A DNA stretch of 64,000 nt, taken from positions 62,001 to 126,000 of the forward strand of contig NW_004085885.1 in the NCBI RefSeq assembly GCF_000220395.1, in the 5' to 3' direction. Shown piece by piece: positions 26,082 through 38,736 of this stretch. The stretch's first letter is position 1. Each line of letters starts with the position of its first letter. The position numbers and the translations under genes were made by a program. Origin of the DNA: Ichthyophthirius multifiliis (Eukaryota; Ciliophora; Oligohymenophorea; Hymenostomatida). The notes under the pieces are model-generated. The model was given only the letters and a program-made list of their open reading frames with translations. It did no database searches and had not been told where the DNA came from.

Positions 26082-28036
26082 TCATTAATTAACATCTTAT
26101 AAATTTAATAAAAAATTCCACATATTATCATCATCATCATAACCATCAACAGGATATTTTTTAGAAATTTTCTTTTAATTATAAATAAAAACTTTATCAA
26201 TAGTTAATTTAAAACAATCATCAAGCATTCTAGGTATTATACTTTGGAGTAAAGGACTACTTTCTTCTAAACATGGGTTAGTATTAATTTCAATTAGCCA
26301 AACATTAAAAGATTCATCAATAATAAAATCATAACCGAAAATTTCAAAACATTGTTATCTATTTTTTTTATTAATTTTATTTTTTACAGAATTAAGTGAA
26401 ATAATCACTTATTAATAAATAATAGGCAAAATATGTTCTTAGAAATTAATTCTACAAAATATAGATTTATCTAAATATTATTAAAATTATTTAAAACTTA
26501 ATTAATTTCCATCTTCATATTTTCCATAATTAGTTGAATTCATTTAAACAGCATTATTAGTTAAATGAATAAAAGGATCTTTTAAATTTTTAATGTCAAA
26601 AACTTCACTACTTAATCTTAAATAACCTTCTTTAAACAAATAAGCTTCCATATTTTAATTTACTAAAACCCACATTCGAATATCAAATTTTCTTTTATGT
26701 AACAAAAGTGGTCTTTCTAAATATTTTTAAATCACAAATTGATGCTCTTAGATTATATATTTATTAGAACTTTTTTCTTTATGCTGTTTTTATGAAAAAC
26801 CATTATAATAATCATTTAATAGTTATTCCAATTAATCTAAATTTTGAAAAATTTCAATTCCTCTTCCTCTATTTAAATTTACAGGCTTTAGAAGCCAAAC
26901 ATAATTTGATCCATATTTATAATTTTCGGATATAGATAATGGAAAATTCCCATTTGAATTAAATTAATTTGACTTTTGTAAAGGAAAAGTGCTATTTATA
27001 TACTACTGAATAGTTGATTTATTATTTTTCATAACTTATATTGATGTTTTTGTTAAATATTTATAGTCTATAGGTATATTTTTATTAAAAATTAACAAAA
27101 ATCATTGATTTCTTCCTAAAAGTATTTACTATCAATATTTATTTCAAATGTGAGAGGAGTTATTTAAAAAACATCTTTTTTATTTTCTAAACAATATTGT
27201 TTTAAGTTTTATACTAAATTATTCTTTTATGTTAATTCGTCGTGAAACTCAAAATGATTACATATTTTTTTATTAATTTAACTTATATTAGTTGTCCTTG
27301 AATTATAATTGCTAAATCTTTTAAAATTTTATATATAATATCAAATATTTATTTATTTATTTTACTTTATATGTCTTGACCATGGTTACCATTATATATT
27401 GACTTCAGAAAAAAATTAATTTGCTTCACCAAACTTTTCTCTTTAAAGTAAAATATTTCGAACTAATTCACTATTGTTTCCTTTTCCTATTAACATTGAG
27501 TATGTATATGATTAATTGTATATTAAATTAGATATTTATTATACTTAAGGCAGTTTATAGGTTTATTTTTATTATTATATTAATTATTATTTTTGATTAT
27601 TTGATTTTTTAGCTATTTTAGCTTCATATTCTTCATATAATTTTTTTTATATTAATAACTACAAAATAGGTTTCTTAGTTTTTTTTCTTTATTATTTATT
27701 TACATATTAGTTTGTGATTTATTATTTAAGTATTTCAATATATTTGCACTTGAATATATTTCTAATATTTTAAACAATTGCTATTTTTAAGAATTTTTTT
27801 TTTTCCTATTTTTATTATTCATTAAAAATTAAAGAAGGAGTTATAAAATCATTTCTTTATATATTTATTGGCGATTATTAAGATATTTTTGGAAAACTTA
27901 TAATAGAATTAGAAGTCTTTTTTAGTAGTGGTTAAGAGTATATATTAGAATAATTTTTTGTTAAAAAGTGTTTTTTTTATGGATTGCATATATCAAGTTT
28001 AGAAGTTAAGAATTAAGTTTATTAGTTTTTATTCAT
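26082..28036 (-). CDS. Tubulin tyrosine ligase-like (TTLL) protein
   Basis: About 625 residues from ATG 28036 (MNKNQQTQFLTSKLDIC) to TGA 26084-26082. The TTL core is clear: YTYSMLIGKGNNSELVRN, WQPWSRHI, HFEFHDELTQK, NYVWLLKPVNLNRGRGIEIF (ATP-grasp Lys and nucleotide loop), HKRKFDIRMWVLV, HLTNNAVQ, and the metal-binding end NVWLIEINTNPCLEESSPLL. These are the signatures of the family that adds Glu or Gly (or Tyr) to tubulin tails. The N-terminal 150 residues are basic and Gln-rich. Introns are placed at 27318-27365 (48 bp) and, less surely, 27068-27096 (29 bp). The active residues look intact. I cannot tell a glutamylase from a glycylase. It diverges from the CLU gene with 228 bp between starts. 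Confidence 0.93.
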
Positions 28037-28264
28037 TTTATATTATAACTTTTTTATTATTTTTATTAAAAGTAAAATATAAATAAACTAATTAATATAA
28101 TTATTTTTTAATTTTCATAAATAAATTTTATATTGAATTTAAAATTTAATTTTTTTTATAAAAATATAAATAATAGTTTTATTATTTTTTTATTAAATCC
28201 TAATATTATATCTATATTTTAACTGATATTTAATATATTTTTCTAAAAATATTATTATAATAAA
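28037..28264. promoter_or_regulatory. Divergent promoter region TTLL/CLU
   Basis: Only 228 bp separate the start codons of two divergently transcribed genes, so both promoters must lie here or overlap the 5' ends. The sequence is AT-rich; no specific motif is recognised. Function is inferred from geometry. Confidence 0.5.
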
Positions 28265-31200
28265 ATGAATATTTACTTTTTCACTTATCTTGTTAAAAAA
28301 ATTAGTGAAAATGGTTTTTTTGAAAATAAAGTAAAAATAAATATATTAAATATAAATAATTATTCAAAAATAAGAGGATTTTAGCTTTAAAATCACAATA
28401 ATTATAATATTTTAATAAAATACCTAAAAATTATAACATAAATGAATATCCAGATGGAACTCCGAAAAAAAGTATAAATGTTAAAAATATAATAGAATTG
28501 AAAAACTTTGTAATAGATTAAGATAAAAATATTCTAATAGTTACGTTTTTGGCAAAAAATGTAATTCAATAGAAAAATATTAATGAAAAATAAGCAAATA
28601 AATTATTAAAATGGCAATTTATATTCAAAGATAATGAAGAAATAAAAATAGCTTATAACTAAATATAATTATGCCAATAAGAAATTAAAAATATTGAACA
28701 AGAAAAAAAAAATAATATATCAGATAACAATAATATTTCTTAATTAAATATACAAATTAATAATGAAAATTAAGGAAATATTCAAGATGATAAATTAAGT
28801 AATAATTTTAATGAAAAAATAAATATAATTATAAACAAATAAACTTAAAACGAAAGTTCTTTATAAAACATAATTTCATAATAAGAATAAAATAATGAAA
28901 AATAAAAAGAGGAAAATATAAAATAAAGGAGAAGATAATAAAGTGATAATTAATAATAATAATAACTTTAAAATTTAAATTTTTAATCATAAAATCTTTA
29001 GTAATTTAATTCAGCAAAAAAAAATTAGAAATCTTTATTTTTTAATTCTAAAAGCCTTTAATAAATTTAGTTAGAGGCCAAGAATAATAACGAAAATATT
29101 AATTTGTCAAAATCATCTAATAAAAACGACTGTTTTGATGAAGAAAAGTAATTAAATTTAAATGAATATTCTCATCATCTTTAAGTACAAAAAAATTTAA
29201 ATTCACTTTTAAATTTAACAAATAATTCATTTGACGGTTTCAATTTGTTAGATAAAAGAAAAAGTATAAATTTTAATTCTTATATATAAAGTTAATTAAA
29301 TCTATAATAAAATTTTTAATTTAAATATGATTATATTTTAAATTTAATATGTGAAAAAAACTGTCCTTAAATAAATTTAATACTTTAATTAAACCATATT
29401 CAAGGACAATTCAGAAAATAGGCCATATAAGCTGCCAAAAATCTTGTTTTTGATTAAATAATTCCTTAATAATAACAAGTTTATAAATCATGTTTAAATA
29501 ATGAATATTTTTATGATCTTTAAGATTTTAATATGATTGCAAAAATAGCTTTTTGTGAAGAGGAAGTTCAATAAGAAGGTATTTTAATATATTAAAATGG
29601 GCTAATAAGATAATTAAAAGATGAGTTTAGAGCCAAAAATTACTTAAATGAATAAATAATATAATTAAAGTAGCAAAATTAAGAATTTTAATTATAAATG
29701 CCTTTATCTTGTATTGTAGAATTTAAAGGGTTTACAATTTATTTATAAGCTAAACCTTAATTAAAAGTCAAACTAGTAAATGGACCTTTAATTTAAAAAT
29801 AGTAATTTAAAGAATATTTAATAGAAAATAAAATTTAAGAAAATATAAAATTATTATAAGAAAAAATAAACTTAAAATAACATATACATTTATGGAAAGA
29901 CGAGAATGAAGGAACTAAATGCTTTCTTCCTTTTGAATTAGAAATTTATAAAGATGTACCTGAATTATAATTAAAAGAAACATTTTATTTGGAAAATGTT
30001 TAAGACGTTTTTACTTTTAGTCCATCTTTTGGAAGAAGATTACGGCCGGAAATTATTTAATTTATTGAAGACTAATTTTAATTTAAACTTAATCCTGATT
30101 TACCTTTTTCAATTGAAAATTTTGATAATAAAGGAGAAATGTAATAATAAGAAAGTGTTATTTTAAATGCTTTTCATAAAGCTATTGATAAATTAGTTGA
30201 AAAGTTTAATAATATTGATATAATTCCTTATGAAAGTTATACTTTAACTGAAATTATGCATAAATATGGCTTAAATATGAGGTTTTTTTTTTAAATATAA
30301 AAAAATAAAATATCTTTTTTAAAAAAGATTATTAGGTATTATTATAGAAAAATGTAAACTTCCTTATATTTAATAATTATTGAAATAAGAAATGGTTGCA
30401 AGGGTAATAAAAAAGATAATGAGATTTTATTTAGAATAAGAAATAAAGGCAATCTAAAAGAAAATAGAATTAAAAAGCAAGAGTTTTTAATAAAAGGTTG
30501 ACAAAGCCTTATATATTTAATTGCTAAATTATTAACAAAAAGTAATAGTTGTAGATATGTTAAATTTAATTTTTGAAGAAAGCCCAGACTCAGATTAATT
30601 TTGGAATATAATAAATAATTAAATAAGAAATAATTTTCTTTATAAAAATAAAATTTAACTTAATGATTTGGTTAAAGGTGGTCTAATTAATGCTATTAAT
30701 TTCCATTGTCCTTTTTATTTAAGATTTGATATAAATTTATTTTAAATTTATAAATTGGAAAATGATATTTGCTCATATAAAGATAAACTTAACAATAAAT
30801 AAACATTAAAAGAAAATAATTCATTTAATTAAGAAGAATAACAGAGTTCAAATAGAGCTGTTTTTAACTCTTAATATACTGTTGTTAAAGATAATAATTT
30901 ATTTACGATTTAAAATTTTTTTGATTTTAAAATTAAATCCCATATTTATAATATGGAAGATATTTATTAGAATTTCTTTTCTATAGTTTCTGATATTAGT
31001 TTTGATTTAAAATAATAATTAAAAAATTTAATAATAAAAGAAAATCTTTTAAAAGTAATTTTTTTTTTTATTAAAAAAAAATTATTTATTTAAAAGATTA
31101 GTTTATGTTCAGAATTAGAAAGTTTTATTCTAAAAACAAAAATTGCTGAAAATTTGTTTTTATAACAAAAATATGAAAATTCGATTAAAACATCTCAATA

Positions 31201-32352
31201 ATCTATATAATTAATTAATGTAAATAATATATTTATATAATAATTAAATAAATAATAGAAAACCCCTAATCTTTTTCTAATAAAACCTTTTTTAATAATA
31301 GTATAATGTTACATAAAACTAAATTAAAAAGATAATGCAAATAAATTTTATTTAAAATTATAAGATATAATAAATTTTAATTTAGGTAAAAACCATCCAC
31401 TTTAGGCAAACATATTTTAAAATATGGCTAATTGTTATGAATAAATGGAATAATTTTAAGAATAATAAAAATTCTTAAAAGAATGTTTTTAGTAATTAAT
31501 AATTTGTACAGGAAAAAATCATCCTAAAATGGGATTTAGTAACTAATAAATATAAATTTAATATTATTTATCTATTTTAAAATTTAAGTGATGCTCGATA
31601 TAGCAAATAATTATATAAATTTAAAGAATAATATATAAGCTATTGGTTTTTATGAAGAGGCTTTTTTATATTATGAAACATAGGATGTAAAAAAAGCATC
31701 AGAAATAGGATATATTTTAGCAAATCATTATTATAACATATAAAAGTTTAAATAAGCAAGAAATTTCAGTAATTATTCTTTAAATGAATTTGACAAAAAT
31801 TAAACTATAAATATTGAAAAAATAATCGATTTATAAATATTAATATATTTAATAAATAAAATGTCAGATCAGACTTAAAATAATAATAATTATAATTTAA
31901 CAGAATCTTATAATATATGGAATTTAATTACTTAAAATTTTACATAAAATATTGTTTAAATTTAATAAATAATTCAGTTCTTTACAGAAGCATGTTTTTT
32001 TAAATAAGAAAATAAATTAAAAGAACATATAATTTAATACTTTTAATAAATTTTAATTGAAATTACTAAAAAGAAAATTTTATAAAATATATAAAATATC
32101 TAGTTTAGAAAAAACAGCTGCTTTTATATTATTAGCTAATTTGATCATTTTGAAAAAGATCCTTATAAATTTATTGAATAAGTTTTTCTAAAAATAGTTG
32201 AAATTAATAAATTTTTATAAAATATTTAAATTAAATAATTCTAAAAATAAAATAAATATCATTTCTTAGATAGCACTTAATAAAAATTTTAAAATTATTT
32301 CATTCATTTAATTTGTTTGGTTGGTGTTTAATTTTTTTTAGAATTAAAATGA
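28265..32352 (+). CDS. CLU (clustered mitochondria) homolog, six exons
   Basis: Exons are 28265-28330, 28375-30281, 30328-31054, 31097-31219, 31259-31538 and 31589-32352, giving 1,288 residues. Five GT-AG introns (39-50 bp) restore frame. The middle matches the CLU domain: IVEFKGFTIYLQAKPQL, FLPFELEIYKDVPEL, SFGRRLRPEIIQFI followed by LNPDLPF, then IMHKYGLNMRLLG and QEMVARVIKKIMRFYLEQE. The C-terminus has TPR-like repeats with GKNHPLQANIFQNMANCYEQ and GKNHPKMGF. A long Gln/Asn-rich insert fills residues of about 150-330. CLU/TIF31 proteins bind mRNAs for mitochondrial proteins in the cytosol and control mitochondrial distribution. Length and domain order fit the family. A CLU ortholog is the best call; no competing family fits. 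Confidence 0.88.
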
Positions 32353-32832
32353 GAAAAATCATTTCAAATATACGAAAAATAACATTTTTTTATATATATA
32401 ATCAGTATTTTTTATCCAATTAAATACACATATAATTAAAAAATTTCAATAATTTATTTCTTTATTTATGCTTTTTTTTATACTTTATTATAAAAATATT
32501 AACTAATTTATAATCATTTTAAGTTTAATTATTATTATTTTAATTAAATAACATAAAAAATACTATTTAAATGTATTATTTATATTAAATTTATATAATT
32601 CTAATTATAATGAAAAATGTATTTATATTTTAAATATTATAAAATAATATTTAGAATATTGTTTGTTTGTGCCAACAATAATATTAAAAACAAATCCAAA
32701 TAGTTAAATATTTAAAATATCTGAAAGTTTTTATATATTATACTAATAAAACTATATATAGACTTAATTGAATTGTATTTTTCTTAACTTTTTTATATTA
32801 ATTATGTTTACATTCATATTTAGCTCATTTAT
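32353..32832. other. AT-rich intergenic spacer
   Basis: Spacer after the CLU gene; no coding-like frame or RNA gene is seen. Confidence 0.5.
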
Positions 32833-33676
32833 ATGCTTAAAGACTAATAGACCAGTAAATACACCATAAATGTTTTAAGGAATGAAAAAGAAATAAATGC
32901 AACATAAATTTTTTAAGAAACGAAAATGAAATAATATACAAAAATATTAAATTATTATATAATAAACATTTAAATATAGCAATTAATATTTATTAAAAAA
33001 TTAAAAAAGCCTATTTTGAAAAATTGTTTGTAAGAAATGAATTCTTTTTATAACTTATTAGTAAAAATAATTATTTTGAAGAAAAATAATTTAATTATTT
33101 TTCTTATTTAAATTGATATCCATTTTTTATCTAAACTCCTAAAATTAAAGTGAAAAAATAAATTGAATTATTTAATATAAAATTATGCTAATTTAATAAA
33201 AAAAATTAATTATAAAAATAAGTTTTTGTTGAAATATTTAATAAAATTATAGATCTAAAAAGGCATATACTTAAAGAAAAAACAATCAGATGAGGAAAAT
33301 ATCTTTAATAATTCATATCTAAAATATAAAATAGTTAAAATTTTTGAAAAAAAAAAATGAAATATTTTAACTAAAATAATAAAAATTAACAAGTATATAT
33401 AATAAATATAATATTAGTACATATTAAATAGAATAATTTTATTATGAAAATCTTACTAAATTTTTTCCCCAATAATATAGAAACAAGTATGGGAAATACA
33501 AAAGGGAAAAACATTTGCTATAAAATACATTTTAAACTATTTCAGAAAAAAAAAAAAGAATTTACTATATAAGTCTTTTGAAAATAAAACGAAGAAAAAT
33601 ATACAATTATATTAAGAATTTATCTTTAATAAAGTAATTATAGAATTAAAATAAACATATAAATTCTATAAAATGA
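32833..33676 (+). CDS. Putative small basic protein, multi-exon
   Basis: ATG 32833 opens MLKDQQTSKYTINVLRNEKE. Later frames contain KAYFEKLFVRNEFFLQLIS, then KKQSDEENIFNNSYLKYK, then FFPQQYRNKYGKYKREKHLL and KRRKIYNYIKNL before TGA 33674-33676. Each piece is coding-like, but I could not phase all introns, so this may be one gene or two. The stop TGA overlaps the ATG of the next gene as ATGA. The composition, Lys-rich with aromatic residues, suggests a nucleic-acid or ribosome-associated protein, but this is only a guess. Confidence 0.4.
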
Positions 33677-34221
33677 ATATATTCCAAAATTCAAAAATAT
33701 ATTTTTTAGGTGTACCACATGTATTATATAGAAAAAATTCTTCAATTTTAATTTATGAAAATAATAAAATTATTCTTTTATTAGATTTTTTGAAAGGTAA
33801 TCTTTTAAAATATTTATTTATTAATTAATTCAGAAGTCAAAAATATAAGGAAATTTTAAAATTTTTTGTTAAATTCTTTTTCAAGCTCATTCTAATAATT
33901 ATATAGAAATTTTAGTCAATATTTAAAAAAATAGAAGATATTCTTCTCAAGAAATAAATTTCTGTAAACAAGTCCACTTGTTTGATTTGTTAAATAAATA
34001 TTTAAAAATATCATAATATCTACTTCTTAAAGACATTAGGAAATGTAAAGGAGTCATATAGAATTATTAATAATTATACAATTAGTTCAACTTTTCATTT
34101 TATTTTTTTAAAAGTATAATTATAATATTATATTTTAATAAAATAAAATTATATATTTAAATATATTATTTTTTTAAAGAAAATGTTTTATACTATTTCT
34201 TCATTATACAATTTTATATGA
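33673..34221 (+). CDS. Hypothetical protein, three exons
   Basis: ATG 33673 opens MNIFQNSKIYFLGVPHVLYR. A 53-bp intron at 33797-33849 splits a Gly codon and leads to FCQILFQAHSNNYIEILVNI and FCKQVHLFDLLNKYLKISQY. A further intron at 34114-34179 is likely, but the 3' end is not settled; TGA 34219-34221 is the nearest stop in another frame. The protein would be about 130-145 residues with alternating hydrophobic and charged helices. No family was recognised. Confidence 0.5.
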
Positions 34222-34314
34222 TTTAAAATATCATAAACTTTAATATTATATATAATTTTTTTTTATTTTATCATATATATAATACTGCTTTATTTATATT
34301 TATATATTAAAAAA

Positions 34315-34651
34315 ATGATTATAAAACAATTAAATAAAATAAAAAGAGCGTTTTTTTGCACATAAAAAAATCAACTTAAACCTATATAGCTTGTTTATAT
34401 ATACTATATCAATTATATCTAATTATATATATTTATAATAAAAGACATTTAATGAAAAAATTCTAGAATATATTTAATGTCCAATTACAAAAGATGAATT
34501 AATATATGACAAAGAGAAAAATGCACTTATAACAAAAAAATTAGTAATAACATATATTATATATATAATATAAATTATTAAAAAATAGGGAATAAAATAT
34601 TAATTGAATAATGGAATTGTAGAAATAACACCACATAATGTTTCTATTTGA
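34315..34651 (+). CDS. UPF0434/Trm112-like preY homolog, mitochondrial
   Basis: Exons 34315-34392, 34445-34543 and 34589-34651 give 79 residues. The N-terminus is basic (MIIKQLNKIKRAFFCT), consistent with a mitochondrial targeting sequence. The remainder matches UPF0434: FNEKILEYIQCPITKDELIY, then LITKKLGIKYQLNNGIVEIT. Bacterial YcaR has two cysteines around CP-x-x-K; here the first Cys-Pro is kept. In animals the homolog PREY supports coenzyme Q and GPI-anchor synthesis through Trm112-like adaptor action. Both introns (52 and 45 bp) are phase 0. The pathway role is inferred from the family. Confidence 0.82.
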
Positions 34652-34884
34652 AATATTTAATTAATTTAAAATAATAAAGAAATAAAAAAACATTTACTAA
34701 GATACAAAATAAATTAATATATTAAGAATTTAAGTATTGTTTAAATTAAATAAAAATATATAAATAAAATTATTTTTTTATACTATATTATTTTTAATAT
34801 TTTTATTTTAATATATTTTTTGTATTTTTATATGTTTTTTTTATATTTAATGTTTTTTTTTAAATTCATTTTAATATATAAGCA

Positions 34885-37800
34885 TCACCTATTTATAATT
34901 TATTTTACATTTATAATAAAAAAAAATATATTTGTACATTCTAAAAAATCGAATTCCTAAGCCAAATTTAAATTATTCTAATTTTCATATTCGAATAATA
35001 ATGAATCTTATGTATTCTCTAATTTAAAAGGAGAATTATTATAATCTATTGTTAAAATTTATTAATTTAATTAATTATTATTGTTATTGAATATATAGTC
35101 ATTTTTAGTTATTATATAATATTAATTATTTTATATTTTTTAAAAGTTTAATTATAAAGAATCTTAATTATAGTTATTTATTTAATAATTATCACTAAAT
35201 AGTGAGTCAGAAATTTCAAGTTAATTATCACTTAAATTATTTAAATAATTTTGAGAATTGTTTTAAATTAAAAAATTAGTATATTGTTTATTTATTTATT
35301 TTTAATGATTAAATATAATTTAATTATTTGAATAATTAATTGTTTGATATTATTATAATTGTTATTATTGTTATTATTACTATTATTAATATAATTATTA
35401 TTAATATTTTTATTATTTTTATTATTTATTATTATTACTCATGTTTTATATTTATTATTATTACTCATATTTATTTGGTTTTATTTATTTTTAATATTAT
35501 AATTATTTTTATAATTTTCATTTAAAGTTTAATAGCAATCTACTATTTAATTTTTCAAATAATATTTTTATTACTTTTTTAAGATTTTTTATTGAATTTA
35601 TTAATTATTATTATTTTTCTGATTTTTTTTTTATATTTGATTTTATTCTTAATTTATTTATATTTACATTTATATGACAAATGGATTTATGTTATTTGCT
35701 ATGTTTTGTTTTTATTTATTTTATACATATTAATATTTGTTTTATTTCAATATTTTTTATTTTTTTTCAAATTATTGGCCTTCAATATCATTATTGCATT
35801 AACTGTGTTTTCTTTTTGTATTTAATTGAATCTCTTTTTTTAATTAAATTTTGATTTTATTTCTTCAATTATATGTTATTTTTAATACTAATTAACAAAT
35901 TAAGTTGATTCAGTTTATTAAATATTTATAATTTGATCATTTTATTTTTAATTATAAAAATTATTTTGATTTGTAAGTAATTGAGATTCGTTTTATTTTT
36001 TAATTTATATATTATGCTCTTATTATTTTTGAATATAATTTTATTTTGAGTCTTATTAATTGTTTTTTTAATTATAGTTATTATATTATATATTTTGAAA
36101 TTAATTTATTTAATTATTATTAGTATTATTATGATTAATACAAGATTAATCTTTATAAAAAATAATTTTTTAGAAATTATTTTATTTAAAAAAAAAATTA
36201 AATTAAATTACTTTGGTATTTATTTATATTTTAATTAAATGCCTAATAAGTATTATTTTATTAATACTATTTTTATATATTGTTTTAATTATTACTTGCA
36301 GTAGTTATAGTATTAAAATTTTAATTATTTATAATTTTAATATTATTATTACTATTTTTTGAAAAAGTATAATTATCATTTTATTTTGGATTTATAAAAT
36401 TTATTCCATTCATCTTATTGTTTAAACATTTAAAATTTTTTCCTATATTCACATTATTTTTAATTTAATTTTAATATATTATTTTATCTTTATTATATCT
36501 TTTATTATGATATTCATTTCCATCTTTTATAACAGGTAATCTTTATTTTTATTTTCAAAAAAAATGCTTTAAAAAATATATAAATAAACCCTTCATTTCC
36601 AACCATAAAAGGCTCTTAAGTAAAGAATTTATGCTATAAACATTCTTCTACTGAAAATCTATTTTCAGGATCAAGTGCAAGCATTTTGCAAAGTAAATTC
36701 AATGCATTAAGATCAGTACTTATAATTAAAAATATTTTTTTAATTAAATAGAAAAAAATATATACTTTTATTTTATGTCCTTTAAATATTCAAATAGACA
36801 ATCCTTAAACTAAGACTTTTCTTCAGGTTTTATTTGTTTCATTATTTCCTCATATTTGCACATCATTAAGTTTTTTTTACTTTGCTCTGACCATACAATT
36901 TCTGGATTACCTAAAAGATAAAAATATTACTTTGCTTATTAAAAACTACCATCTAATCCCATAAAAAGTGACTTTTTTTTAGATTAGTTTCTAAATATAA
37001 GTTAAAAAAATATTATTCCTAATGACCATATATCAACTTTATTACTATATTTTTTAGCTTCTTTATATATTTTTATTAAATAGAAAATTTATTTATTTTT
37101 ACAGAATATTATTTCAGGCGATCTATAAGAAATACATTATATTTTTTGAGTGAAAGGTTTATTATTTAAATTTATTTTAGACAAACCAAAATCAGCGATT
37201 TTAAATTCTCCTTAATTATTAAACAAAATATTATCAGCTTTTTAATAAAGATATAAATTATAATAAATTTTATATGAAAATATAATATATTACTTTTAAT
37301 ATCTCTATGAATAATATTCTTTTAGTGAATTTCAGTCATTCCTTAAAGTAATTAAAACATTACATTTTTAGTTTACTCTATTGAAAACTAAATATTATTC
37401 GATAATAAACCTTCTAAATCATGCTCACAATATTCAAAAACAAGATATGTTTAATCTCCATAAACTAATTATTAAACAAAACAAAAAATATATATTAAAA
37501 TATAAAATAAATAAATAAAATAAAAAAAAAAATATAAAATAGATAAAAATAAAAAAATTAATATAATATATAATTAAATAATAATTATATTAAATAATTA
37601 AGATGATTATAAATAAAATATAAAATATATATATATATATATATAAATATATATAAATATATATACATATATATTTTATTTTTATATATTATTGCAATTT
37701 TTTAGATTTTTTTTTAAACTATCAAACAAAGGTGATTAATTTTTAATTAATTATAAAACAATATATTAAAAAATTATTTATTTAAATGAATTATATTTTT

Positions 37801-38306
37801 ATAAAATTAATTTTTTTATTACTTTTATTTTATTTAGTTATTATTTCATATAATCTTATAATATTTTTATGATTTAATTGGTTTAATATTTTAATTTCTC
37901 TTAAAGCTGTAACAGGAAACTTATTTTAAAAATTATTTTTTTTTAATAATACATAATTTTTTATATATAAATAAGTTTCATTTTATTTTACTCCTTCTGT
38001 TTATTCTTTTTTTATTTTTTTTAAAGCCATATATTTTTATTCAATTTTAGAATATGCTTTAAAAACTTCACTAAAAAATAATGAAAATATAAAAAATTAT
38101 AATTTATTTTCTATAATTTATTATTGAATTAATAATTGCTTAAAAAAAATTATCAATCAAAATAAATTATTTAAATAATAAAAATAATTTTTTAATTTAT
38201 ATGACCCATATGATCCTTAGCTAACTTATATAAAATCAACATATTTTTGTTATAATTCTTAGCAAGGAAAATGTTTTAAACATTTTCTTTTTATTTATAT
38301 ATTCAT
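34885..38306 (-). CDS. CDK-type protein kinase (CDK9/12-like) with N/Q-rich tail
   Basis: ATG 38306 opens MNIQIKRKCLKHF. The glycine loop is GSYGEVFKAYSK (split by a long intron), then YMALKKIKKE with the catalytic Lys, then the PITALRE-type helix FPVTALREIKILNQLNHKNI. YLVFEYCEHDLEGLL, HRDIKTDNIL, ADFGLSK and SYRSPEIIF follow; HRD and DFG are intact. Later come DIWSLGIIFF, LLGNPEIVW and LCKMLALDPENRFSVEECLQ. These mark a transcriptional CDK (CDK9/CDK12 class) that phosphorylates RNA polymerase II tails. After the kinase domain (about 36560) an intron leads into a long Asn/Gln-rich tail running to TGA 34887-34885, rich in TAA-coded Gln. Tail exon joins are not all resolved, and I cannot rule out a separate gene there. 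Confidence 0.8.
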
Positions 38307-38459
38307 ACTATTTATATTGTATAAAATATAAATAATTATATTTATTAATTTTTTCTTAATAAATATATTAGATTAATATTTTTTTGTTTATATTTTATTT
38401 TCCTTTTATTATATTTTTTTTTAAAAAAAATCATTATAATTAAATTTTAAATAAAAAAA

Positions 38460-38532
38460 TTTCCCATCCGGGACTTGAACCCGGGTCTCAAGGGTGAAAA
38501 CCTTGTATCCTAATCAGCTAGACTAATGGGAA
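38460..38532 (-). tRNA. tRNA-Glu (UUC), proximal copy
   Basis: Acceptor TTCCCAT pairs with ATGGGAA, discriminator A. The anticodon loop TTTTCAC is identical to the 25772 copy. The D-loop has one change (CTGGTT to CTGATT). An A-run at 38453-38459 on the plus strand is the Pol III terminator in transcript sense. Confidence 0.93.
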
Positions 38533-38663
38533 ATGTTTTATACATATGTAAAATAATTATTGGTTTTATTAAATATATATTTATTTAGCTAACATTTAAA
38601 TAAATTTTAATTTATTTTCCTTTTATTTTATTTTTTTTAAAAAAAATCATAATAAATAAAAAA

Positions 38664-38736
38664 ATTCCCATCCGGGACTTGAACCCGGGTCTCAAGGGCG
38701 AAAACCTTGTATTATAACCAGCTAGACTAATGGGAA
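38664..38736 (-). tRNA. tRNA-Glu (UUC), distal copy, possibly decaying
   Basis: Same fold and anticodon TTC, but the D-stem 3' strand reads TAAT instead of GGAT, breaking two of four pairs. Base 37 is G instead of A, and the discriminator is T, merging with the terminator run. This looks like a tRNA pseudogene or poorly functional copy. Structure prediction by eye only. Confidence 0.75.

Noticed and set aside
35340-35825. Two Ile/Phe-rich plus-strand open frames
   Set aside because: They are antisense to the Asn/Gln-rich tail of the CDK gene and consist of repeated AT codons.
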